Shown here: piece after piece, positions 24,544 to 38,000 of the stretch
How positions within the stretch are numbered: the stretch's first letter is position 1
How the letters are laid out: each line of letters begins with the position of its first letter
Source of the DNA: Capsicum annuum
Lineage: Eukaryota; Streptophyta; Magnoliopsida; Solanales; Solanaceae
NCBI RefSeq assembly: GCF_002878395.1
Contig: NC_061115.1
Location: 219,817,442 to 219,881,441 of the forward strand
Length of the DNA: 64,000 nt
Direction of reading: 5' to 3'
Program-made: the position numbers and the translations under genes
The notes under the pieces: generated by a model
Databases searched by the model: none
What the model was told of the DNA's origin: nothing
The model's input: the letters and a program-made list of their open reading frames with translations, nothing else

Positions 24544-26079
24544 TGTTGGATGAATTTATGCATTCTAGCCTTGCTATTTTAGGCATTTTAGCCTTGTTTT
24601 AAGGATGATTCATGTGATTAAAGTGATACTAATGATATAAATCCAAATCTAAGAGTCAAAGTGCATGCTTACAATGTTTAATGGTGTTTTCACATGAGTT
24701 TTGATTCAAAATGAGCATTTAGAGTTCAACCAAGAAAACTAGTGTGACTAGCTTGAGCTAGGTGTTTGTCTAGTCTATTGTGTTGGGTTCTAATGTGTTT
24801 TAATGAGTTAATAAGGTTGTTATTATGTATTTATATGTGAAACAACTTATTTATAATCTTCAAGGGTCAACTGGATCAAAACAAGAGTCAAAACAATAAG
24901 CTAAAGATCAAAGTGCATTTAGCCTATGCTTAGCTCATGTTTCTAGTTCACCGTCTAGGATGTTGTGTGGTTTTGAGCTCTATATTGTGTTTTTAATGCT
25001 TTATGATGTTTTATTAATGGATAATGATGATATATTAAGGATATAAAAGCTTCAAATCAAGTGAAAAAAACTTAAGAAGGCTCGGAATGGCTCAACAAAA
25101 CCATAATGCAAAAATTAACTCTATTTGGAGTCCTAAAATGTATTTGGCCATTTTGGGAGCGTGTAAAATGATATATACTTGCACAAAAAACCAATAGATT
25201 CACTAGAGAATCAATTTTATGAATAATAGGCACGTGGTGCTTCCACGGCGATCCGTAGGGCGAACCCTCGCTTATCGCGGGGCTTCCAACACTTAGCAAA
25301 AATTTCAACTGCAACTTCCAGTGAGCCTGGGCGATTTCCAGGGCCACACCTTGGTTAGAGCGGGGGATTTACCAAGGTGACGCCTTTCTTATTCTCCTAG
25401 TCTAATTTTCATCCAGTATAAAAGGAAAAACATAAAGAAAATTAGGGAGAGGCTTGGACGATCTACAGAAGCGACGAAGAAGCTCAAAAACCTCCATTTT
25501 AGGGTTCATAGATTAGTTTTTTAACTTCTTCACATGAAGATTTATTTTATGTATGATTTATTACTTGTTTTTGATATTGAATTCAATTATTATTAGTTAA
25601 ATACCATTGTTCTGGGGTTGAGGCAAAGAACATGAATACTCTTTGATATTGTTTATTGTAGTTTAATTTTAAATTATCATTTGGATTGTTCTTGATTTCT
25701 TGAGCCTACTATTTTGATGATTAGCTACCATTAGAATAAATAAATGATTTGAGGTCGGGAGACAAAAATTGTTGCATAAACCTTGCAAATCAATAATCCG
25801 ATAACGAATTAAACTGCGATAGGAATAAAGATTTAGATAATTGTTCAAAATGCCTCAACTCCAGGCTTTACTCATTTATTGTTTCAAGTATTTTATTTTA
25901 TTCATTGGTTTAATTTAGTTTTAATTTACAAAATTACAACTCTATTTGCTACGCTCTTAAATTAGTTAAACTAGATAAGATAAGAGGCGAATGGAAGTCC
26001 CTGAGAGATCGATACTTGGGCTCCCTTAAAGCCACTATATTACTCGATAAGACCACGTACACTTGCTTGTGTGAGGTCA
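24544..26079 (+). repeat. Right LTR of the LARD-like element
   Basis: 1536-bp copy of the left LTR with scattered substitutions. It lacks about 220 bp after ATTAGAATAAAT (about 25741). The missing part lies between AATAAAT direct repeats in the left LTR, pointing to a slip or illegitimate recombination. The TATA box is at 25417. The end (about 26079) is a few bases shorter than in the left LTR. Confidence 0.88.
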
Positions 26080-29000
26080 AAAAATAAGCGACACGGTGCT
26101 AATGGGGTATTTTTGGGCTAAATCAGTGTGCGCTATAACCTACGATTTTGGGGCGGTCCTGGGGTCAAGGAGTGCTGTGTGCCAAAAATCCACCGAGGCA
26201 TTTCAAGGAGGTTGGAGATCATCCCAGTGTGGTTCGTTTAAATATTTGTGGCCATTTTGGTGGACAAACAGGTGAAAAGATGCAACCGGATCGTTTTTGG
26301 GCTAAATCGGTATGCTATAGGCCACGGTTTCAGGAGTGGCTCGGGGTTCGAGCGTGCTATGGCCTAAAAATTGACTGGGGCATGCTAGGGAGGTTTGGGA
26401 TCATCCCAGTGTGGTACGTTTAAATTTTTGTAGCCATTTGAGTGGACAAACGGGAAAAACTGCATGAATGGGGCATTTTCGGGCAAAATCGGTGTACTAT
26501 AGCCCACAGTTTTAGGGGTGGGCACGGGATTCAAATGTGTTGTGGGCCTAAAATCAATTTGGGTATGCCAGGGAGGTTGGGGATCATCCCATTATGGTCC
26601 GTTTAAATTTTTGTGGCCATTTTGGTGGACAAATGCAAGAAATGGGATGAATAGGGCATTTTCAGGCCAAATCCATGGGCTATTGCCCACAGTTTTTGGG
26701 TGTGCCTGGGTCCGGGCGTGCTGTGGACCAAAAATTGACCGAGGTGTGCCAGGGAGTTTAGGGATCATCCCAGTGTGATCCGTTCAAATTTTCGTGGATA
26801 TTTGGGCGGACAAACGGGAGAAACAGCACGAACGGGGCATTTTGGCCAAATTGATGTGCTGTAGCCACAGTTTCGGGGATGGGCTTCGGGTCCAGGCATG
26901 ATGTGGGACAAACATTGACTAGATCATGCCAGAGAGGTTGCATATCATCCCAGTATGGTCCATTTAAATTTTTGTTACCATTTAGTTGGACAAACTGTGT
27001 AAAAATGCGAACGGGCATTTTTTGGACAAATTGGTGTGTTATAGCCCACGATTTCAAGGGTGGTCCTGGGTTTAGGCCAGTTGTGGGTTAAAAATTGACT
27101 GAGGCATGAAAGGGAGGTTGGATATCATCACAGTATAGTCCATTCAAATTTTTGTGGCCATTCTGGAGGACAAATAAGAAAAATATTGCGAACGGGGAGT
27201 TTTTGGGCCAAATCAGTGTACTATAACCTATGGTTTTGGAGGTGGGCCTGGGTTTCGGGCATTCTGTGGGCCGAAAATAGACCGAGGTGTGCCAAGGTGG
27301 TTGGGGATCATCCCAATATGATTCGTTTAAATTTTTGTGGCTATTTGGGTGGACAAACGGGTGAAGCAATGCGAACGGGGCCTTTTCTGGCAAAATAAGT
27401 GAGCTATAGCCCACAGTTTTGGGGGTGGGCCCAGGGTTTGAATATGCTGCGGGCCAAAAATCAATCGAGGAGCGCCAGGGAGGTTGGGTATCATCCCAGT
27501 GTGGTCCATTTAAATTTTTATGGCCGTTAGGGTGGATAAATGGGCGACAGCGCAAAAGAGGTATTTTTGGGTCAAATCGGTGTGCTATAGCCCATGATTT
27601 TGGGGTTGGCCCGGGTTCCGGACGTACTATGGGCTGAAAATAGATTGGGGCATGACAGGAAGGTTGGCGATCGTCCTATTGTGGTCCGTTTAAATTTGTT
27701 TGGCCATTTGGGTGGACAAACCGACGAAATAACATAAACGGGGCATTTTTGGGCTAAATCGGTGTGCTATAGCCCATGGTTTCAGGGTTGGGCCCAGGAT
27801 CCAGGCGTGTTATAGGAGAAAAATCGATCGAAATAGGCCAAGGAGGTTGGGGATCATACCAGTGTAGTCTATTTAAATTTTTGTGGCCATTTGACTGGTA
27901 AACAGGCGAAACGGCACGAACGGGGTATTTTCGTGCCAAATCGGTAGGCTATAGCCCGTTCGAGCGTGTTGTAGGTCAAAAATTGACTGGATCCAGCCAA
28001 GGAGGTTGGGGATCATCCCAATGTGTTCTGTTTAAATTTTCGTATCAATTTGGGTGGACAAACAAGTGAAATGACGCGAACAGGCCATTTTTGGGCTAAA
28101 TCGATATGTGCCCGATTTTGGGGTGGGCATGGGATCCGGAAGTGCTGTGCGTCAAAAATCGATCGAGGAATGCCAGGTAGGTTGAGGATCATCCCAGTAT
28201 AGTCCATTTAAATTTTTGTAGCCATTTGGGTGAACAAACTAGAAAAACGGCACAGACGGGGCATTTTTAGGATAAATTGGTGTGCTATAGCCTACGGTTT
28301 TAGGGGTGGACCCGGAGTTCAGGCATTCTGTGTGCCAAAATCAACTTGGGTGTGCTTGTGACATTGGTGATCATCCCAGTGTGGTCCTTTTAAATTTTCA
28401 TAGCCATTTGGGTGACAAACGAGTGAAATAGCATGAACAGGGAATTTTTGGGCCAAATCGACATACTATAGCACACGGTTTTAGGGGTGGGCCCGGTGTC
28501 CAGGCATTTTATCAGCCAAAACTCAATCGAAGCATTCTAGAGAGGTTGGGAATCATCCCAGTGTGGTCCGTATAAATTTTTGTGGCCATTTCGGTGGACA
28601 AACAGGCAAAAGAGTGCGAATGGGGTATTTTTGGGCCAAATTGTTAGGCTATAGCCCATGATTTTGAGTGTGGTAGCGAGATACAGGAGTGTTGTGGGTC
28701 AAAATCAATCGAGGCATGCCAGGGAGGTTGGTTATCATCCCAGTATAGTCTGTTTAAATTTTTGTGGCCATTTGGGTAGACAAGCGGGCGAAACAGCGCG
28801 GACGGGGCATTTTCAGGCTAAATCGGTGTGCTATAGCCTACAATTTTGGGGGTGGGCCCAATATCCGAGTGCACTATTTACCAAAAAAATATACAGCATG
28901 CTATGAAGGTTGGGGATCATCCCAGTGAGGTTCGTTTAAATTTTCATGGACATTTGGGTGGATAAACAGGCGAAACGGTGTGAACAAGGCATTTTCGGAC

Positions 29001-32000
29001 CATCTCAATGTGATATAGCCCATGGCTTTGGGGATAGCCCTGGGTTCTGAGTGTGCTGTAGGCCAAATATTAATCGAGGTGTGCCAAGGAGGGTGGGGAT
29101 CATTTTAGTAAGGTCCGTTTAAATTTTTGTGGCCATATGGGTGGACAAAAGGGTAAAGCGATGTGAATGGGGTATTTTTGGGCCAAATGGGTGTGCTATA
29201 GCCCACGGTTTTGGGGGTGGAATCGGGGTTCGGATGTGCTAGAGAGGTCGGGGATTGTCTCAGTATGGTCCGTTTAAATTTTTATGGCCATTTGGCTGGA
29301 CAAACGGGCAAAACGGCGTGAACGGGAAGTTTTCGGGCCATATCGTTGTGCTATAGCCTATGGTTTCGGTGGAGGGCATGGGTCCGGGCGTGCTGTTAGC
29401 CAAAAATCGATCGGGGTATGACAAGGAGTTTGGGGATCATCCCAGTCTAGTCTGTTTAAATTTTCATGGCCATTCTGGTGGATAATTGAGCGAAACGGCA
29501 TGAATGAGGCTTTTTGGGCAAAATCAGTGTGCTATAGCCTACGGTTTTGGGGGTGGGCCCCAGGACGAGGCGTTCTGTGTGCCGAAACTCCATCGGGGCA
29601 TGCCAGGGGGGTTGGAGATCATTCCAGTATGGTTTGTTTAAATTTTTGTAGCTATTTGGGTGGACAAACGAGTGTAACGGTACGAACAGGGCATTTTCAA
29701 AACAAATCAGAGTGCTATAGCCCATGATTTTGGGAGAGGGCCCAGGGTCCAAGGGTGCTATGGTTTGAAAATCAACCGAGGCATGCCAGGGAGGTTGGGG
29801 ATAATCCCAGTATAGTCCATTTAAATTTTTGTGGTCATTTGGGTGGACAAACGAGCGAAACAGCGTAAATGAGTGTTTTTGGGCTAAATCGGTGTGCTAT
29901 AGCTCACAGTTTTGGGGGTGGGCTTGGGGTACGAGCGTGTCATCGGCCAAAAATCGACTAGGCCATGCTAGGGAGGTTGGGGATCATTCCAGTGTGGTCT
30001 GTTTTATTTTTCGTGACCATTTGGATGGACAAACGAGTAAAACGGTGCGAATGAGGTATTTTTGTGCCAAATCAGTGTGCTATAGCCCGCGATTTCAGGG
30101 ATTGGCCTGGAGTTCGGTCATGCTGTGATCTAAAAATGATCGGGGAGTGCCAGGAAGGTTGTGGATCATCATAGTATGGTCCGTTTAAATTTTTGTGGCC
30201 ATTTGGGTGGACAAACAAGCGAAACATCGTGAACAGTGCATTTTCAAGCCAAATTGGTAGGCTATAGCCCAAGGTTCTGGGGGCGGGTATGGGATCTAGA
30301 AGGGATGTGGGTTAAAAATCAATCAAGGCATGGCAGGGAGGTAGGGCATCATCCCAATATGGTCTGTATAAATTTTCATGGCCATTTGGGTGGACAAACA
30401 ACGCGAACAAAGCATTTTCGAGCAAAATTGGTGTGCTATAGCCCACAATTTTGGGGGTGGACTCAGACGTTCTATGGGAAAAAAATCGACCGAGGCCTGC
30501 CGGGGAGGTTAGGGATCGTCTCAGCATGGTCTCTTTAAATTTTCGTGCCCATTTGGGCTGACAAACAGGCAAAATAACTTGATCGGGGAGTTTTCTAGCA
30601 AAATTGGTGTGTTATAGCCCACGGTTTCGGAAGAGGGCCCGTGGTCTAGGTATGTTGTGGGCTAAAAATCGATCGGGTCATGCCACGAAGGATGAAGATC
30701 ATCCCAGTATAGTTCGTTTAAATTTTTGTGGCTATTTTGGTGGACAAACAGGTAAAACAATGCAGATAGAGAGTTTTTGGGCCAAATCAGTGTGCTATAG
30801 CCTAAGGTTTCATAGGTGGGCTTGGGCCTGGGTGTACCCTGGGCTGAAAATCATCCGGGGCATACCAGGGAGGTTGGAGATCATCCCAGTATGGTCTGTT
30901 TAAATTTTCATGGCCATTTGGGTGGACAAACGAGCGAAACAGAGCAAACATGGCATTTTCGACCCAAATCGGTGTACTATAGCCCATAGTTTCGAAGGTG
31001 GGCCTGGGGTCCATGCGTACTGAGGGCCAAAAATTAACCTACGTATGACACGGAGGTTGGGATCGCCCTAGTGTGGTCCTTTTAAGTTTTTGTGGTATTT
31101 GGGTGGACAAACGAGAGATACGGCGCGAATGGAGTACTTTTTAGCTAACTCGGTGTACTATAGCACACATTTTTAGGGTGGGCCCGGGTTCTGAGAGTGT
31201 TGTAGGCCAAAAATTGATCTCGGCATTTTTGGGCCAAATCGGTAGGCTATAGGCCATGATTTAGGGGGCGGGCACGGATCCAGGCATGTTGTGGGTCAGA
31301 AATCGATCGGGGCATGACAAGGGGGTTGGGGATCATCCCAGTGTGATCCGTTTAAATTTTTGTTGCTATTTGGGTGGATAAACAGATAAAACAGTGTGAA
31401 TGGGGCATTTTCGAACCAAATTGGCATGCTATAGCCCACGGTTTATAGAGTGGGCCCGGGGTTCGGGCGTGTTGTGGGCTGAAAATTAACTCGGGCATGC
31501 CAAGGAGATTGGAGACCATCCCAGTGTGGTCTGTTTAAATTTTTGTGGCCATTTGGGTGGACAAATAGGTGAAATGGCATGAATGGGGTAATTTTTAGCA
31601 AAATCGGTGTACCATAACCCACAGTTTCAGGGGTGGGCCTGGGGTACATACGTGCTGTGGGTCAAAAATTGACTGGGAATGCTAGGGAGGCTGGGGATCA
31701 TTTGAGTCTGGTCAGTTTAAATTTTTATGGCCATTTGGGTGGACAAACGGGCGATATGGTATGAACGAGGCATTTTCAGGCCAAATCGGTGTGCTATATC
31801 CAACGGTTTTAGGGGTGGGCCCATGTCAGGGCATGCTGTAGGCTGAAAATAAATCGTCGCATTGTAGGGAGGTTGGGGATCGTCCCAGTGTGGTCCGTTT
31901 AAATTTTTGTGGCTATTTGTGTGGACAAACTGGCGAAACAGTGCAAACGGGGCATTTTCGGGCGAAATCAATAGGCTATAGCCCACGGTTTAGGGGGTGG

Positions 32001-35000
32001 CCATGGGATCCAAGCGTGTTGTGGGTAAAAAATCAACCGAGGCGCGCCAGGGATATTGGGGACCATCCCCGTGAGGTCCGTTTAAATTTTCGTGGATATT
32101 TTGGTGATCAAATGGGCAAAACGGCGCGAACAGGACATTTACCGGCCAAATCAGTGTGCTATAACTCACGAATTCGGGGGTGGTCCCGGTGTCCGAATGT
32201 GCTGTGTGCCGAAAATCAATCGGGGTATGCCAGGGAGTTTGGGGATCATCCCAGTATGGTCCATTTATATTTTCGTGGCTATTTGGGTGGACAAACAGGC
32301 GAAACGGCGTGAACGGGGTATTTTTTGGGCCAAATCAGTGTGCTATAGCTCTGGGTTTCAGGGGTGGGCCTGGGATCTAAGTGTGCTGTGGGCAAAAAAT
32401 CGATCGAGGTGTGCCAGGGAGAAAGGAGATCGCCCAAGTGTGGTCCATTTAAATTTTTATGGCCATATGAGTGGACAAACGGGCAAAACGATGCGAATGA
32501 GGAATTTTCTGGACAAATCGGTGTGCTATAGCTGACAAGCCTGGGGTCCGGGTGTGCTGTGGGCTAAAAATCAACCGGGGTGTCCCAGGGAGGATGGGGA
32601 TCATCCCAGTGTGGTCTGTTTAAATTTTCATGGCTATTTGGGTGGACAAATAGGAGAAACAGTGCGAATAGGGCATTTTCGGGTCAAATCGGTAGGCTAT
32701 AGCCCACAATTTCTGGGGTGGGCTCGGGTTCGGGTGTGCCATGGGCCAAAAATCAGTTGGGGAATGCCAGGAAGGTTGAGGATTATCCCAGTATGGTCTG
32801 TTTAAATTTTCATGGCCATTTGGGTGGACAAACGGGCAAAACAGCACGAACGAGGTATTTTCGAGCCAAATAGGTGTACTATAGCCCACAGTTTTGGGGG
32901 TGGGCCCGGGGTCCGTGCGTACTGAGGGCCAAAAATTGACCTAGGCATGACACGGAGGTTGGGGATCGCCCTAGTGTGGTCCTTTTAAGTTTTTGTCATA
33001 TTTGAGTAGACAAACGGGTGACACGGTGCGAATGGAGTATATTTTAGCCAAATCGGTGTGCTATAGCACATATTTTTGGGGTGGGCCCGAGGTCCGGGAG
33101 TGCTGTGGGCTAAAAATCGATCTGGGCATTTTGTGGCCAAATTGGTATGCTATAGGTCACGATTTAAGGGGTGGGTGCGGGATCCAGGCATGCTGTGGGA
33201 CGAAAATCGATCAGGGCATGACAAGGAGGTTGAAGATCATCCCAGTGTGGTTCGTTTAAATTTTTGTGTCCATTTGGCTGGATAAACAGGTAAAACAGTA
33301 TAAATAGGGGATTTTCGGACCAACTTGGCGTGCTATAGCCCACGGTTTACGAAGTGGGCCTGGGGTCCAGGCGTGTTGTGGGCCAAAAATCAACTTGGGC
33401 ATGCCGGGGAGGTTGGGGATCATCCCAGTATGGTCTATTTAAATTTTTGTGGCCATTTGGGTGGACAAACAGGCGAAACGGCATGAATGGGGTATTTTTT
33501 AGCCAAATAGGTGTACTATAACCCACGGTTTTGGGGGTAGGCCTGGGGTTGTGTGTGCTGTGGCTCAAAAATCGACTGGGGTATGTCAGGGAGGCTGGGG
33601 ATTGCCCGAGTCTGGTCAGTTGAAATTTTTGCGGCCATCTGGCTGGACAAACGGGCGATACGGCGTGAACGAGGCATTTTCGGGCTAAATCGGTGTGCTA
33701 TATCCCATGATTTTAGGGGTGGGCCTGTGTCAGGGCGTACTGTGGGCTGAAAATTGATCGTGGCATTCCAGGGAGGTTGGGGATCATCCCAGTATGGTCC
33801 GTTTAAATTTTTGTGGCCATTTGTGTGGACAAACTGGCGAAACAATGCGAACGGGGCATTTTCGAGCGAAATCAATAGGCTATAGACCAAAGTTCTAGGG
33901 GTGGACGCGGGATCCAAGAGTGCTGTGGTCAAAAATCAATCAAGGCGTGCCAGGGAGATTGGGGACCGTCCCAATGAGGTCCGTTTAAATTTTCGTGGAC
34001 ATTTTGGTGAACAAACGGGCAAAACGGCGCAAACAGAATCAGTGTGCTATAACCCACAAATTTGGGGGTGGTCCTAGTGTTCAGATGTGCTGTGTGCAGA
34101 AAATTGATCGGGGTGTGCCAGGGAGATTGGGGGATTATCCCAGTGTGGTCCGTTTATATTTTCGTGACCATTTGGTTGGACAAACGGGTGAAATAAAGTG
34201 AACGGGGTATTTTTCGAGCCAAATCGGTGTGCTATAGCTCAGGGTTTCAGGGGTGGGCTCGGGGTCCGGGTGTACTGTGGGCCAAAAATCGACCGAGGTG
34301 TGCCAGGGAGAAAGGGGATCACCCCAGTGTGATCCCTTTAAATTTTTATGGCCATTTGGGTGGACAAACGGCCAAAACAATGCGAATGGGGCATTTTTTG
34401 GTCAAATCGATGTGTTATAGCCGACAAGCCCGGGGTCCGGGTGTGCTGTGAGCTGAAAAATTGACCGGGGTATGCCAGGGAGGATGAGTATCATCCCAGT
34501 ATAGTCCGTTTAAATTTTTGTGGCCATTTGGATGGACAAACAGGAGAAACGGCGCGAACAGGGCATTTTTAGGCCAAATCGATAGGCTATAGCCCACGAA
34601 TTTGGGGGTGGGCGCAGGATCCAGGCATGCTGTGGGTCAAAAATCAACTGGGGCATGACAAAGAAGTTGGGGATCATCCCAGTATTGTCCGTTTACATTT
34701 TTGTGGCCGTTTGGGTGGACAAATAGGCAAAACGGAATGAACTGGTCATTTTCGGGCCAAATTGATTGCTATAGGCCACGATTTTGGGAATGGGCCCGAG
34801 GTACGAGTGTGCTGTTGCCCGAAAATTAATCGGGGCATGCCAGGGAGGTTGGGGAACATCCCAGTATGGTCCGTTTAAATTTTTGTTTCCATTTGTGTGG
34901 ACTAACGGGCAAAACGGCGCGAATGAGGCATTTTTGGGCCAAATCGGTGAGCTATAGCCGACAGTTTTAGGGATGGTCCTAGGGTTTGGGCGTGATGTTG

Positions 35001-38000
35001 GCCGAAAATCAACCGAGATATGTCAGGGAGGATGGGGATCGTCCCAATATGATCCGTTTAAATTTTTGTGGCCATTTAGGTGGACAAACAAGCAAAACAG
35101 AGCAAACAGGGCATTTTCAGGCCAAATCGGTGTGCTATAGACCACAGTTTCGGAGGTGGTCCTGGGGTCCGAACATGCTGTGGGCTGAAAATTGATCGGT
35201 CCACGCCAAGAAGGTTGAGGATTATCCAGTATGGTCCTTTTAAATTTTTGTGGCTATTTGGGTGGATAAACTGGTGAAACGACGTAAAAGGGGCATTTTC
35301 TGGCTAAATTGATGTGCTATAGCCCACGATTTTAGGGGTGGGCTCGGGGTTTGAGCGTGCTATTTGCCGAAAATTGATTTAGGAGTGCTAGGGAGGTTGG
35401 GGATTATCGCAGTATAGTCCGTTAAAATTTTTGTGGCCATTTGGGTGGACCAACGGGCAAACGGCATGAACAGGGCATTTTTGGGCCAAATTTGTGTGCT
35501 ACATCCCACAGTTTTAGGGGTGGGCCCGGGGCTCGGGCATTCTGTTGGCCAAAAAATGATTGGGGCATACCAGGGAGATTGGGGATCGTCCTAGTGTGGT
35601 CTGTATAAATTTTTATGTCCATTTGGGTGGACAAACAAGCGAAATAGCGCGAATGAGGCATTTTTGGGCTATATCGGTGTGCTATATCCTATAGTTTCAG
35701 GGGTGGACTCGGGGTACGGGCGTGCTGTATATTAAAAATCAAACAGGGCGTGTCAGGGAGGTTGAGGATCATCCCAGTATGGTCCATTTAAATTTTCGTG
35801 GTAATTTGGGTGTAAAAACGAGCGAAATGGTGCAAGCGGGGCATTTTTGGGCCAAATTAATGTGCGATAGCCCATGGTTTTGGAGGTGGGCCCGGGGTCC
35901 AGGCGAGCTGTGGGATGAAAATTGACTGGTGCACGTCAGGTAGGTTAGGAATCATCCATGCATGCTCCGTTTAAATTTTCGTGGCCATTTGGGTGGACAA
36001 ATGGGCAAAACAGCATGAAAAGGGTCATTTTCGGGCCAAATCGATGTGCTATAGCCACAGTTTTGGGGGTGAACCTGAGGCCCGAGTATGCTGTGGGTCG
36101 AAAAGAGTCAGGGTCATGCCAGGGATGTTACAGATCATCCCAGTGGGGTCCGTTTAAATTTTTGTGGCTATTTTGGTAGACAAACGAACAAAACAGTGCA
36201 AACGGGGCATTTTCGGGCCAAAATCATTGTGCTATATCCCATGGTTTCGGAGTTAGCCCGAGGTCCGGGTGTTCTGTGGGCCAAAAATTGACTGGGGCGT
36301 GCCAGGAAAGTTGGGGATCATCCCAATATTGTCTGTTTAAATTTTTTATGCAATTTAGGTGGACAAACGGGCAAAACGGCATGAATAAGGCATTTTTTGA
36401 GACAAATCGGTGTCTATAGCCCATAATTTTGGGTGTGGGCCCGGGGTTCGAGCGTGCTGCAGCTCAAAAATTGATCGGAGAGTGCCAGGGTAGTTGGGGA
36501 TCATCCCAGTGTGGTCCGTTTAAATTTTCGTGGCTATTTGGGTTTACAAACGGGAGAATCGACGTAAACGGGGAATTTTCAAGCCAAATCAATGTGCTGT
36601 TGCCTACAATTTCAGGGTTGGACCCAGGGTTCAGGCGTGCTATGGGTCAAAATTCAATCGAGGCGTGCCAGGGAGGTTGGGGATGGTCCTAGTGTGGTCC
36701 GTTTAAATTTTTGTGGCCATTTGGGTAGACAAATGGGTGAAAAGGTGCGAAGTGGGTATTTTTGAGCTAAATTGGTGTGCTATAGCCCATTATTTCGGGG
36801 GTGGGCCTGGGGTCCGGGCGTGCTATGGGCCAAAAATTGACCGAGGTGTGCCGGGGAGGCTGAGGATCGTCCCATTGTGGTTCGTTTAAATTTTTGTGGC
36901 CATTTAGGTGGACAAACGGGCGAAATGGCGCGAACGGAGCATTTTCAAGCTAAATCAATATGATATATCCCACGGTTTTGGGGGTGAGCCCGAGGGCCGA
37001 GCATGTTGTGCACTAAAAATCAACTGGGGCATGCCAGGGACGTTGGGGATCGTCCTAGTATGGTCCGTTTAATCTTTTGTGGCCATTTGGATGGACAAAC
37101 AGGCAAAACAGCGCAAACGGCGTATTTTTGGGTCAAATCGGTGTGCTATTGCCCACGGTTTTGAGGGTTGGCCCGGGATTCGGGCGTTCTATGAGCCGAA
37201 AATCGATTGGGGCGTGCCAGGGAGGTTGGGGATCGTTCATGTATAGTCCATTTAAATTTCGTGCCCATTTAGGTGGACAAACGGGCGAAACGGCACGAAT
37301 GAGGCATTTTCATACCAAATCGATGTGCTATATAGCCCATAGTTTCCGGGGTGGGCCTGGGGTCCAGCTATGCAGTAGGCCCAAAATCAATTGGGGCGTT
37401 CCGGAGAGGTTGGGGATTGTCCCAGTATGGTTCGTTTAAATTTTTATGGCCATTTGGGTTGACAAACGAGCGAAATGACGTGAACAGGGCATTTTTGGGC
37501 CAAATCATTGTGCTATAACCCACGATTTCGGGGGTGGGCTCGGGGTCCAGGCATATTGTGGGCTAAAAATTTTTAGGGGCATGCCAGGGAGATTAGGGAT
37601 CATCCCAGTGTGGTTCGTTTAAATTTTCATGGCCATTTGGGTGGACAAATGGGAGAAACGGCGTAAACGTGGCATTTTTGGGCTAAATCGGTGTGCTATA
37701 GCCCCCGATTTTGGGGGTGAGCCTGGGGACCGAGCATGCTGTGGGCTAAAAATTGATCGGGGCATTCCAGGGAGGTTGGGAATCATCCTAGTGTGGTCCG
37801 TTTAAATTTTTGTGGTCATTAGGGTGGACAAACGTGTGAAACGGCGCGAACGGGGCATTTTCGAGCCAAATCGATGTGCTATAGCCCACAGTTTCGAGAG
37901 TTGGCCCGGGGTTCAGGTGTGCTGTGGGCTGAAAATCGTCCGGGGCATTCTAGGGAGGTTGGAGATCATCCCACTATGGTCCGTTTAAATTTTTGTGGCC

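Larger units (their letters stand above)
16430..26079 (+). mobile_element. Non-autonomous LTR retrotransposon (LARD-like), 9.65 kb with nested insertion
   Basis: Two direct repeats (16430-18186 and 24544-26079) both start TGTTGGATGAA and end GTCA. They flank an interior with a tRNA-Asp-type primer binding site right after the left LTR and a purine-rich AAGTGTGGGTGGTGA just before the right one. The interior is 6.4 kb, of which 3.2 kb is a later solo-LTR insertion. The remaining 3.1 kb has only a decayed zinc-knuckle ORF and no reverse transcriptase, integrase or protease that I can recognise. That fits a large retrotransposon derivative relying on helper enzymes. The element sits inside a satellite monomer. 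Flanking bases AATGA (16425-16429) and AATAA (26083-26087) could be a decayed 5-bp target duplication, and the satellite resumes in register on the right. Confidence 0.88.
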
